Part shown: positions 1-6,376 of the stretch, piece by piece
How positions within the stretch are numbered: the first letter of the stretch is position 1
Layout of the letters: each line of letters opens with the position of its first letter
From: Caldifarciminota bacterium
GTDB taxonomy: Bacteria > Hydrothermota > Hydrothermia > Hydrothermales > JAJRUZ01
Direction of reading: 5' to 3'
Assembly: GCA_024277525.1 (NCBI GenBank)
Contig: JAJRUZ010000084.1
Location: forward strand, 1 to 43,070
Length of the DNA: 43,070 nucleotides
Position numbers and translations under genes: made by a program
Notes under the pieces: generated by a model
What the model was told of the DNA's origin: nothing
The model's input: the letters and a program-made list of their open reading frames with translations, nothing else
Database searches by the model: none

Positions 1-114
1 CTCAAAAAAGGAATCCATGAAATTCTGCTTCCCGAACTCCCGTCCGGAACCTATTTTGTTGAAGGCAAATTTAAAGGAAAAAGAAAAATAAGAAAATTGA
101 TAAGGGTTAAGTAA
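1..114 (+). CDS. C-terminal end of a secreted protein (partial, sorting-domain-like)
   Basis: An open frame enters from the left edge and stops at TAA 112-114, leaving 37 codons. The end contains LPSGTYFVEG and then a basic tail ending KLIRVK. A leucine-proline turn, G-T-Y-F-V strand, short loop and final lysine-rich strand is the pattern at the ends of FlgD-like or type IX-type C-terminal sorting domains of secreted proteins in Bacteroidetes and related candidate phyla. The rest of the protein is outside the window, so the passenger is unknown. The match is by pattern only; no type IX secretion genes are visible here. Confidence 0.5.
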   Translation, partial: LKKGIHEILLPELPSGTYFVEGKFKGKRKIRKLIRVK

Positions 115-211
115 AAATTTGCAATATTTGTTGATTTTTAACTCTGGTTTACCATTTTTTGAGTAAAAATTTGTAAATTTTGTCTTTCTTGTTTTCAAAA
201 ATTATTGGTTT

Positions 212-370
212 TTAATGATTTCCGTTTTTTATACTTTTAATTTTAAAAAATTCTGTGGGGACAAGCTGAAAAATTATAACAGGAAAAGCACCCGCAAAAG
301 GAGTAAAGGATTTAAAAACAGGCTCGCATTTGATTTTTTTATCTTTTTTAAATAAACTATATTGTTTCAT
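212..370 (-). CDS. Possible small ORF of 52 codons
   Basis: On the minus strand an ATG at 368-370 follows a GGAG six bases upstream and opens 52 codons to TAA at 212-214. The product would be a basic, Phe- and Lys-rich peptide (begins MKQYSLFKKDKK) with a short hydrophobic middle. I recognise no family. The ribosome binding site is the only real support; the gap is AT-rich and the ORF could be chance or a decayed fragment. Confidence 0.22.
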   Translation of the reverse strand: MKQYSLFKKDKKIKCEPVFKSFTPFAGAFPVIIFQLVPTEFFKIKSIKNGNH

Positions 371-424
371 TTTTTGCTCCTTTTTTGCTGTTATTCATGA
401 GACTTTTATTTTACATTGAAACCC

Positions 425-512
425 CGTTGAGGGGTTTCACCCCTCAAACTCCCCGAATAATAAATAAAAAAAATTAAAAACAGGGGGATTGGGGGGACGA
501 AGTCCCCCAACG
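425..512. repeat. REPIN-like pair of inverted palindromic repeats
   Basis: Two G/C-rich palindromic units of about 31 bases face each other across a short AT-rich spacer. The left unit (425-455) folds into a perfect 8-bp stem TTGAGGGG/CCCCTCAA with loop TTTCA at 427-447. The right unit (about 480-512) is an inverted, diverged copy; its stem GGGGGAC/GTCCCCC has loop GAA at 492-508. Read on the opposite strand, both units run CGTTG, hairpin, then a C-rich tail. The left arm can also pair with upstream bases (GAAACCCC/GGGGTTTC, 418-438), giving two mutually exclusive folds. This matches the architecture of REP doublets (REPINs). Confidence 0.45.
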
Positions 513-538
513 AAAGGTGAAAAATTTTTACCCTTTTA

Positions 539-606
539 TTTGACTTTCCCTTTAAATGGTATAATTAAAAAATTTGACTTTCCCTTTAAATGGTATAATT
601 AAAAAA
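539..606 (+). repeat. Two perfect tandem copies of a 34-bp promoter-like unit
   Basis: A 34-base unit occupies 539-572 and is repeated without a mismatch at 573-606. Each copy contains TTGACT and TGGTATAAT, a consensus extended -10 element (TGNTATAAT). The TTGACT to TATAAT spacing is 14 bases, short for a -35/-10 pair, so the extended -10 would carry the activity. Nothing clearly coding lies just downstream on the plus strand; the ORF starting at 608 runs into the opposite-strand gene at 727-1062. The duplication looks recent because the copies are identical. Confidence 0.5.
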
Positions 607-699
607 TATGAAAATTTTTTATTTAAAGATTTGGGATAAAAGAAGGAAATCGTGTCACCATATAGGGGTTCCCTCCCTCTTAAACCCGTATTTTACTCC

Positions 700-718
700 A
701 GGAGGGACCCTCCCTCCT
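700..718 (-). terminator. Hairpin after the ddl operon
   Basis: Immediately past the stop of the last gene in the minus-strand ddl unit, AGGAGGG and CCCTCCT form a 7-bp G/C-rich stem with a 5-base loop. No strong T-run follows on the minus strand, so intrinsic termination is only likely. The purine-rich motif GAGGGAGGG recurs at about 671-681 in the same gap. Confidence 0.3.
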
Positions 719-726
719 TATTCTCA

Positions 727-1062
727 TTACGGATTTAAAAGATTAAATGCATCCTTATCCATAAGTATCAAAACATTAAAAAGTCTTTCATTTTCTTTCT
801 TATCGGGATTCAGGTATAATTTTTGAACACATTCTTTAAATCTCAAAAGTTCTTTTAACTTTCTTTTATCTTCAAGCACTTCAATTGTGAGAAAAATAAG
901 TTCAAGGGCTCTTGCATAACTTTCCTTCACTTCTTCAATGTCATTAATTTTATAAGCAGAATCAGCTCTTTTAAGCTCTGTTCCTATCATTAAAATCTGT
1001 TTATAAAAAGGAAATTTTTTCCATTTTTCCGGCGTTAAATTTTTATGCTGTTTAAGTTTCAT
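727..1062 (-). CDS. Small helical protein of unknown function, partner of DUF5674
   Basis: This is a 111-residue, charged, mostly helical soluble protein with no signal peptide or membrane segment. Its start overlaps the end of the DUF5674 gene by 11 bases, so the two are translationally coupled. A W-K-K-x-x-x-x-x-Q-I-L segment followed by an ...ARALELI... helix resembles small proteins often seen next to DUF5674 genes in uncultured bacteria. That association is from memory and should be treated as a family hint, not a function. It is the last gene of the ddl unit. Confidence 0.6.
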   Translation of the reverse strand: MKLKQHKNLTPEKWKKFPFYKQILMIGTELKRADSAYKINDIEEVKESYARALELIFLTIEVLEDKRKLKELLRFKECVQKLYLNPDKKENERLFNVLILMDKDAFNLLNP

Positions 1063-1405
1063 AAAGAATCCATTTAAAAACTATATTTCTAATTTTTTCT
1101 TTTATCTTATCATCTTGGATTTCCATAGAATTGTTATTTTGATGAGGTCTTATATTAATCAACGCAGTATACTCAATAAAATTTTCTTTTGACTCAAAAG
1201 GTCTTAAATTTATTCCCCATATATCTTCTTGTTTTGAGCCGTTTTTGATTAAAAGTTCTTCCAAATCGGCATGAAGTTCGGCATCAATAGCAATTATTTC
1301 TCTATTTATATCAACTGTTGCTTTTATTACTTTTTTAAAATAGGTCATGAAATTTTTTATTAACTCACTTTTTGTAATTTTTTTGTCAAGGATTTTCATT
1401 TTCAA
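1052..1405 (-). CDS. DUF5674 family protein
   Basis: A 117-residue protein matching the DUF5674 pattern along its length: K-A-T-V-D-I-x-x-E-I-I-A-I-D-A-E-L-H-A-D, then L-L-I-K-N-G-S-K-Q-E-D-I-W-G-I-N, then I-N-I-R-P-x-Q-x-N. The family is widespread in uncultured bacteria and its biochemical role is unknown. The start ATG overlaps the end of ddl by 4 bases, which ties its expression to cell wall synthesis without implying a role there. The conserved D-A-E-L-H-A-D and G-S-K-Q-E-D blocks are acidic and could bind metal or nucleotide; that is speculation. Confidence 0.8.
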   Translation of the reverse strand: MKMKILDKKITKSELIKNFMTYFKKVIKATVDINREIIAIDAELHADLEELLIKNGSKQEDIWGINLRPFESKENFIEYTALINIRPHQNNNSMEIQDDKIKEKIRNIVFKWILYET

Positions 1406-2370
1406 TCAAAGGCGGTATTTAATATAAAAAGAACAAGTTCTTCATAACTCATCCCGTAAGCTCTTGCCTCTGCAGGTAAATCGGATAAATCTGTCATCCC
1501 GGGAAGAGTATTAACTTCAAGCAAATAAGGTTTTCCCTCTTCGGACACAACTCCGTCAACTCTTGAAAAACCCCTGCATTCGATTGCAAGATGTGCCTTA
1601 ACCGAAAGTCTTTGAATCTTTTCTGTCAACTTTTCCGGAAGCTCTGCAGGTAAAATAAATTCAGTTGCTCCTTTTGTATATTTTGCGGTATAGTCATAAA
1701 ATTCTCTTTTTTTCGGTCTTAATTCCAGAATCGGAAGTGCAAAAGCATTTTTACCCGTTCCCAGAACTCCCGTTGTTATTATTTTTCCTTTTATATATTT
1801 TTCAAGAAAAAAATCCTCAAATTTATTTTTACTTTCTTCATAAGTTTGTATAACCTCTTCTCTTGTCTTACAGATTTTCACTCCCAGACTCGAACCTTCG
1901 TCCTTCGGTTTAAACATCATGGGATACCCGAATTTATCTTCCGCCTCTTTTAATTTTTCTTCAAAATCATCATAATGATAAATTGCAACATAAGGGGGGG
2001 TAGGAATTCCTTCATTTTGGAAAATTTTTTTTGTAATTATTTTATTCATTCCTATTGCGGAACCCAGAACACCACTCCCCGTATAAGGAATACCGAGAAG
2101 GTCAAGAAATCCTTGAACGGTGCCGTCTTCACCGGGTTTACCATGGAGAATATTAAAAACAACATCAAAAGGTCTTGCGTTCAGAATTTCTGAAACAAAA
2201 TCTTTTTTAATTTCAAGTAATTCCACATTAAGATCAAAGGATTTAAGGGCATTGTATACATTTCTGCCTGACCTTAAAGAAACCTCCTTTTCTCCCGAAG
2301 TTCCTCCGCAAATGACCAGAATCTTTTTATCCTTAAATTTTTCCAAAATTTGTTCCTTATTAAATTTCAT
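1402..2370 (-). CDS. ddl: D-alanine--D-alanine ligase
   Basis: An ATP-grasp enzyme of 322 residues that joins two D-alanines for peptidoglycan precursor synthesis in the cytoplasm. The N-terminal GGTSGEKEVSLRSG contains the substrate-binding Glu (E29). The central DEGSSLGV supplies the conserved Ser of the omega loop region, and FYDYTAKY carries the Tyr typical of D-Ala-D-Ala rather than D-Ala-D-Lac ligases. The C-terminal RVDG and EVNTLPGMT supply the Mg/ATP ligands. Length is normal for the family. The start ATG has no Shine-Dalgarno sequence; a TATACT box ends 6 bases upstream, suggesting a leaderless message. It heads a three-gene unit with DUF5674 and a small helical protein. Confidence 0.95.
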   Translation of the reverse strand: MKFNKEQILEKFKDKKILVICGGTSGEKEVSLRSGRNVYNALKSFDLNVELLEIKKDFVSEILNARPFDVVFNILHGKPGEDGTVQGFLDLLGIPYTGSGVLGSAIGMNKIITKKIFQNEGIPTPPYVAIYHYDDFEEKLKEAEDKFGYPMMFKPKDEGSSLGVKICKTREEVIQTYEESKNKFEDFFLEKYIKGKIITTGVLGTGKNAFALPILELRPKKREFYDYTAKYTKGATEFILPAELPEKLTEKIQRLSVKAHLAIECRGFSRVDGVVSEEGKPYLLEVNTLPGMTDLSDLPAEARAYGMSYEELVLFILNTAFD

Positions 2371-2376
2371 TTAATA

Positions 2377-2382
2377 AGTATA
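2377..2382 (-). promoter_or_regulatory. -10 box of ddl, probable leaderless mRNA
   Basis: On the minus strand TATACT is followed by only 6 bases (TATTAA) and then the ddl ATG. A start site 6-8 bases past the -10 would fall on or next to the ATG. The -35 region is poor. Confidence 0.35.
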
Positions 2383-2416
2383 AAAAAGACTTTCCACTTA
2401 TTTCATATAAATCTCT

Positions 2417-2446
2417 TTGAAACTGCTGGCAGGAAAATCTTAATAT
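2417..2446 (+). promoter_or_regulatory. Promoter of the M16 peptidase pair
   Basis: TTGAAA (2417-2422), an 18-base spacer and TAATAT (2441-2446) form a good sigma-70-type promoter. The predicted start of transcription is at about 2453, the first bases of the T-arm-like hairpin at 2454. Confidence 0.5.
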
Positions 2447-2453
2447 AAAATTC

Positions 2454-2466
2454 GGGTTCAAATCCC
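2454..2466 (+). promoter_or_regulatory. T-arm-like leader hairpin, copy a
   Basis: GGGTTCAAATCCC: a 3-bp GGG/CCC stem closing the seven-base loop TTCAAAT, identical to the core of a tRNA T-arm. No D-arm or anticodon arm precedes it. It ends 20 bases before the M16 start codon at 2487, and no Shine-Dalgarno sequence lies between. Confidence 0.55.
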
Positions 2467-2486
2467 TTTTTACTCCCCTTAAAAAA

Positions 2487-3755
2487 ATGGCTGTATTTCT
2501 TGCAATCTTGTTTACATTTAACATAAAACACATAATTTTAAAAAATGACATGAATGTATATCTTGTCCAGAATAAAATTTCCCCTATTGTTACAATTGTA
2601 CTTGCTTTCAGAGCCGGAGGCTAATATCAGAGTCCCGAAGATGCAGGGCTTTTCCATCTTGTTGAACATATGTTCTTTAAAGGAAACAAAAAATATAAGA
2701 CACAGGAAAAATTCATGGAAAGGGTAAGGGAACTCGGAATAGTATACAACGGAGCAACATCACATAATTACGTGGTATATTATTACACATTACCTTCTGA
2801 TAAATTAGAAGAAGGGCTTTCATTTGCATATCATGCAATGACAGGAATTTTATTTGATAAAAAAGAATTGGAAAAGGAAAGAACGGTGGTATTGGATGAA
2901 TATAACAGGAGATATTCTGATCCGGTATCAAGCTTTTACACCGATATGGGAAGGCTTTTTTATGAAGAACTTTTTTATAGAGACAATATAATAGGTCCGA
3001 AACATAACATCCTTAAAGCAGACAGAAAAATTTTACTTGAGCAATATAACAAATTTTACGGTCCTGCAAATTGTAATCTTATAATAAGCGGAGAATTTGA
3101 ATTTGAAAAAGCAGAGAAATTAGTAAAAAAAATATTTGAAAAATGGGAGAAGAAAGTCGAATATAAAAAACCCGAAAAAATTCCTCCTTTAAGAACAAAA
3201 AAATTTTACCATACCTATTCAAAGGAAATTAAAACAGCGAGAATACTGGTTCAGTTTCGCGGACCGGGTACTTTATATGAAAGAAAGGATACATATATCG
3301 GAGACCTTGTAAGTAAAATTTTCTCACTCCCCTACTCTCCTTTTCAAAAGAAATTTGTGGAATCAGGGATTGCCATAAATGCAACATTTTCCTATTATAC
3401 AAAGCCTTCAACAGGAGAAATTTCAATAATGATGGAACTGCCTAAGGAAAACATTGAAAAAGCGAAGGATTTAATTTTTGAATTTATCGATAAACCCGAT
3501 GACGATGAATGGTTTCCTGACCAGATTATAGAAGATGCAAAAAAGGGTATAGAAAATGATTTTTTACTTTCAACCGAAAATCCGAGGAAATTTGCGCTCG
3601 AGTTATCTTTTTGGATATGTTCTGCGGATTATGAATATTTCAAAAATTATGTGGATGAAATAAAAAAATTAAAAAAAGAAGATATAAAGGAATTCATGAA
3701 AAATTACATAAAAGGTCAAAACTTTGTGTTCGGTATTCTTGAACCGGAAAAATAA
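2487..3755 (+). CDS. M16 zinc peptidase, catalytic subunit, interrupted by an in-frame TAA
   Basis: From ATG 2487 the frame reads a short hydrophobic leader, then the start of an M16 peptidase as far as A-G-G, a TAA stop at 2622-2624 (codon 46), then Y-Q-S-P-E-D-A-G and the zinc motif HLVEH (residues 57-61). The family's third ligand, a Glu about 77 residues after the second His, is present as E138. The frame is otherwise open to 3755, about 422 codons, the normal size for a one-domain M16 subunit. Translation from the next in-frame ATG (2670) would lose the whole HxxEH site. The Ser usual at this spot (G-G-S) suggests TCA to TAA. Either a nonsense mutation, a consensus error or readthrough. 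It pairs with the non-catalytic subunit 12 bases downstream. Confidence 0.8.
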
Positions 3756-3767
3756 GGAGGAACAAAA

Positions 3768-5024
3768 ATGAGGAAAAAAATAATTATTCTCGGTGTTTTA
3801 TTCTCTTTTGTTTTATCAGCAACAGAAATATTTGAACTTAAAAACGGTGTAAAAGTTATATTTAAAAAGGTATCAGGTATTGAGACTTTTGCATGCGGTG
3901 TTCTTTTTCCCGGAGGAAGTGCAAAATATAAAAAAGGGCAGGATGGACTTGAGTTATTTGCCCTTAATTCTCTTTTAGAGGGCACAAAAAAAGCACCCTT
4001 TCCCGAACTTTCCAAAATTTTTGCAATTCAGGGAATAAGTCCCGGTGTTTTTGCGGATTATGATTTTTCTGCTCTCATTTTAAAATCACCTGCAAAAAAT
4101 TTTGAAAAAACTTTAAATATTCTTTTTGAATTATTTTCAGAGCCTGAATTAAATAAAAAAAGAATCCTCATCGTAAAGAATAAACTCACAGCGTCTGCAA
4201 AGAGAAGGAGGGAAAATCCGACTTTAAAGCTTTTGGATCTTTTGAACGAGGTATTTTATCGAAATCATCCTTATGCTGTTGACCCGCAGGGAAAGCCTGA
4301 AACTTTTGAAAAATTTACCAAAGAAGATGTGCTTAACTTTTTGAAACAGAACTTTGTATCAGGAGGGATAGTAGTCGGAATAGTCGCTCCTTTTAATAAG
4401 GACAAAATCTTATCCCTTCTTGAAAACACATTCGGTAATATTGCGAAAGGTGAGATTAAAATTCCTTCTATTCCTGATTTCAGTGCTCCTGAGACTTTGA
4501 TAATAAAGAGAGAGCCGAATTATAAAACAAGTTATATTGCTTGTAAATTTCCGATTCCGGAGGTAACTCATCCCGATTTTCCTATTTTGCTTGCCGGTTC
4601 CGAAATCCTATCAAACAGATTTGAGGAAAGGGTCAGGACAAAAGCAGGAATTTCGTACGCGGTGTGGGCAGGAATTTCCATCAGAAAAAAGAACTACGGA
4701 TTTTTTTATGTATCGTCTTCATATCCGGATTCCGCATGGAAACTGATGATGGATGAGGTTGAAAAAATAAAAAAAGAGGGTGTAAAGGGAAAGGAAATAA
4801 AAGAGACTTTAAATATGTGGAAAACTTATAAATTTTTGCAGGTTTCTTCGACTGATGGGGCTCTTCTGTCGCTTTTCAGGTCGTACATCCTGACGGGCAA
4901 ACCCGATTACATAGATTCAATATTAAAAAGAATTGAAAAGGTAAAACCGGGTGATATCAAGAGATGTGCAATAGAATATTTTAAGAATTACACAAGAATT
5001 AAATTGGGTCCCTTAAACCCTTAA
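3768..5024 (+). CDS. M16 peptidase family, non-catalytic partner subunit
   Basis: A 418-residue M16 homologue with an N-terminal signal peptide (MRKKIIILGVLFSFVLSA). The zinc site is missing: where HxxEH is expected the sequence reads L-F-A-L-N-S-L-L-E-G. The C-terminal half keeps the R...Y substrate-binding element (VRTKAGISYAVWAG, near residue 285). This division of labour, one subunit with HxxEH and one with R/Y, is known for mitochondrial processing peptidase and bacterial two-gene M16 pairs. A GGAGG lies just before the ATG. With the upstream gene it should form a periplasmic heterodimeric peptidase; if the upstream stop is real, this subunit would be left without a catalytic partner. 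Confidence 0.85.
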   Translation: MRKKIIILGVLFSFVLSATEIFELKNGVKVIFKKVSGIETFACGVLFPGGSAKYKKGQDGLELFALNSLLEGTKKAPFPELSKIFAIQGISPGVFADYDFSALILKSPAKNFEKTLNILFELFSEPELNKKRILIVKNKLTASAKRRRENPTLKLLDLLNEVFYRNHPYAVDPQGKPETFEKFTKEDVLNFLKQNFVSGGIVVGIVAPFNKDKILSLLENTFGNIAKGEIKIPSIPDFSAPETLIIKREPNYKTSYIACKFPIPEVTHPDFPILLAGSEILSNRFEERVRTKAGISYAVWAGISIRKKNYGFFYVSSSYPDSAWKLMMDEVEKIKKEGVKGKEIKETLNMWKTYKFLQVSSTDGALLSLFRSYILTGKPDYIDSILKRIEKVKPGDIKRCAIEYFKNYTRIKLGPLNP

Positions 5025-5047
5025 GCAGTAGATCTAAATCACAATTC

Positions 5048-5098
5048 AGTAAAAAATTCGTAGCCGTATCTTAATAGAATTGACTTTCAATTTTTACT
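5048..5098. terminator. Possible shared terminator between convergent genes
   Basis: AGTAAAAAATT (5048-5058) and AATTTTTACT (5089-5098) are near-perfect inverted arms separated by 30 bases, placed between two genes that converge. The right arm lies in the last codons of the lipoprotein gene. The stem is A/T-rich and weak. Confidence 0.2.
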
Positions 5099-5968
5099 AA
5101 TCTTCAGGCTCACTTCCTTATCTACATAATTACCTGCTTTATCTGTGAACCGGACAATAAGGCTTATATCATTCACTTCTTCTTCATAAGGAAATATGAT
5201 ATAGAAAGAATCAGACAATACCTTAATCGGCTCGGTATTTGAAAATAAAATTTCCATTTTTACTTTATCCCCATCAGGATCATAAATATTGAATTTAACA
5301 AAAATTTTTTTATTTTTATAAAACACGGAAGGCTCATCATTTATTTCAGGAGGGGAATTTAAAACAACGGTTTCCAAATCATATCCTTTATAAGATCTTG
5401 ATTCGTTATCATAAGCATAAACAAGTGCCTCAATGGTATCCCCTGCTTTTATATTATCCAGAGATATTTCAAGACTTGAATCCCTCAAAAATAATCTGTT
5501 AATCCTCCACCTCGCGAAGAATTTTATCTCGTCACCGTCAGGGTCATATCCGCGCGGAATGACCCTTATTTTTTTTGTATTTGAAAAAATTTTCTCTGGT
5601 TCAAATTTTGCGAATTCAACAACCGGAGAACTGTTTTTTATAACAATCTCCTCTGTTTTAAAAACCTTTCCCTTTCTATTTTTGAAATAAGGAGTAATAA
5701 CTGCATATATTTTATCCCCTTTCCTAACATCCACCAATCTACATGTATCTCCTGTTCCTATTTTTTTGTTATTCAAATACCACTCAATTTTTACCTCGGC
5801 TTTTTTATCAGAAACGGAATAAACAAGTTTTAAAAGCTCATTAGCCTTGGGTATCTTTGGAAGAATGTATGCATATTCAATATAAGGAACAGAAACTTTA
5901 TTTTTTTCCTCCTTACCGCAACTCAGGAAATAGAGAAAACCGAAAAGAAAAAAAATCCTTAACCTCAC
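5087..5968 (-). CDS. Lipoprotein with repeated Ig/cadherin-like domains
   Basis: A 293-residue lipoprotein: a hydrophobic signal ends in the lipobox L-S-C-G at residues 15-18, so Cys17 would be acylated. The mature part is beta-rich, with two domains marked by D-P-D-G-D (near residues 138 and 224), as in calcium-dependent cadherin-like or PKD-like folds. No enzymatic motif is seen. The start overlaps the preceding gene by 4 bases (ATGA). Lying downstream of the pilus genes and the 122-residue secreted protein, it may be an envelope or adhesion component. Function unknown. Confidence 0.75.
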   Translation of the reverse strand: MRLRIFFLFGFLYFLSCGKEEKNKVSVPYIEYAYILPKIPKANELLKLVYSVSDKKAEVKIEWYLNNKKIGTGDTCRLVDVRKGDKIYAVITPYFKNRKGKVFKTEEIVIKNSSPVVEFAKFEPEKIFSNTKKIRVIPRGYDPDGDEIKFFARWRINRLFLRDSSLEISLDNIKAGDTIEALVYAYDNESRSYKGYDLETVVLNSPPEINDEPSVFYKNKKIFVKFNIYDPDGDKVKMEILFSNTEPIKVLSDSFYIIFPYEEEVNDISLIVRFTDKAGNYVDKEVSLKISKN

Positions 5969-6333
5969 TTTGAAAATTCTTTTATAATCTTTATGTATAT
6001 TATCTTAATATCCTTTTTGGGGTCAGATTTTTCTCCGATGTACTTTTTGACAAGAAACTTTATTTCAATGAGTGCAGGAAGGGAAATATCGGAGACAGGA
6101 GAATCAGTGGAAGACAGAATTTTTCCTTCTTGAACAAGTGCAGAAAAGTCTTTATCCATAATAAAGGGTTTTAATTCCAGTTCTTCAAAATAAAGAGTAT
6201 CTGACTTTATTTCTTTCAAAACAAACCTCTCAACTACACATTCCATATCAGAGAGAGACATTTTCTCATAGCCCTTTTTCATTTGAGCATTTATTAAAAG
6301 GGGAAAAATAAATAAAAAAATTATCCTTTTCAT
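5965..6333 (-). CDS. Secreted protein of unknown function
   Basis: A 122-residue protein with a signal peptide (MKRIIFLFIFPLLINAQ, cleavage likely after the Ala) and a charged mature part with no recognised domain. It is the first gene of a pair with the lipoprotein downstream, overlapping by 4 bases. Upstream is a T-arm-like hairpin rather than a Shine-Dalgarno sequence. The pair follows pilY1 by 43 bases and could be cotranscribed with the minor pilin operon or have its own start at the hairpin. Confidence 0.65.
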   Translation of the reverse strand: MKRIIFLFIFPLLINAQMKKGYEKMSLSDMECVVERFVLKEIKSDTLYFEELELKPFIMDKDFSALVQEGKILSSTDSPVSDISLPALIEIKFLVKKYIGEKSDPKKDIKIIYIKIIKEFSK

Positions 6334-6354
6334 TTTTAAAAACAGGGGTTATAA

Positions 6355-6367
6355 GGGATTTGAACCC
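6355..6367 (-). promoter_or_regulatory. T-arm-like leader hairpin, copy b
   Basis: Read on the minus strand: AAGGG-TTCAAAT-CCCTT, a perfect 5-bp stem with the seven-base T-loop (13-base core 6367 to 6355). It ends 21 bases before the ATG at 6333, with no Shine-Dalgarno sequence between. It begins 9 bases after the pilY1 stop codon. No convincing promoter is seen in front of it. Confidence 0.55.
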
Positions 6368-6376
6368 TTTTCATTT

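Noticed and set aside
539-606. CRISPR array
   Set aside because: Only two adjacent copies without spacers; no cas genes in the window.
608-826. Plus-strand ORF of 72 codons after the duplicated promoter
   Set aside because: No ribosome site, low-complexity composition, and its second half overlaps the better supported minus-strand gene at 727-1062.
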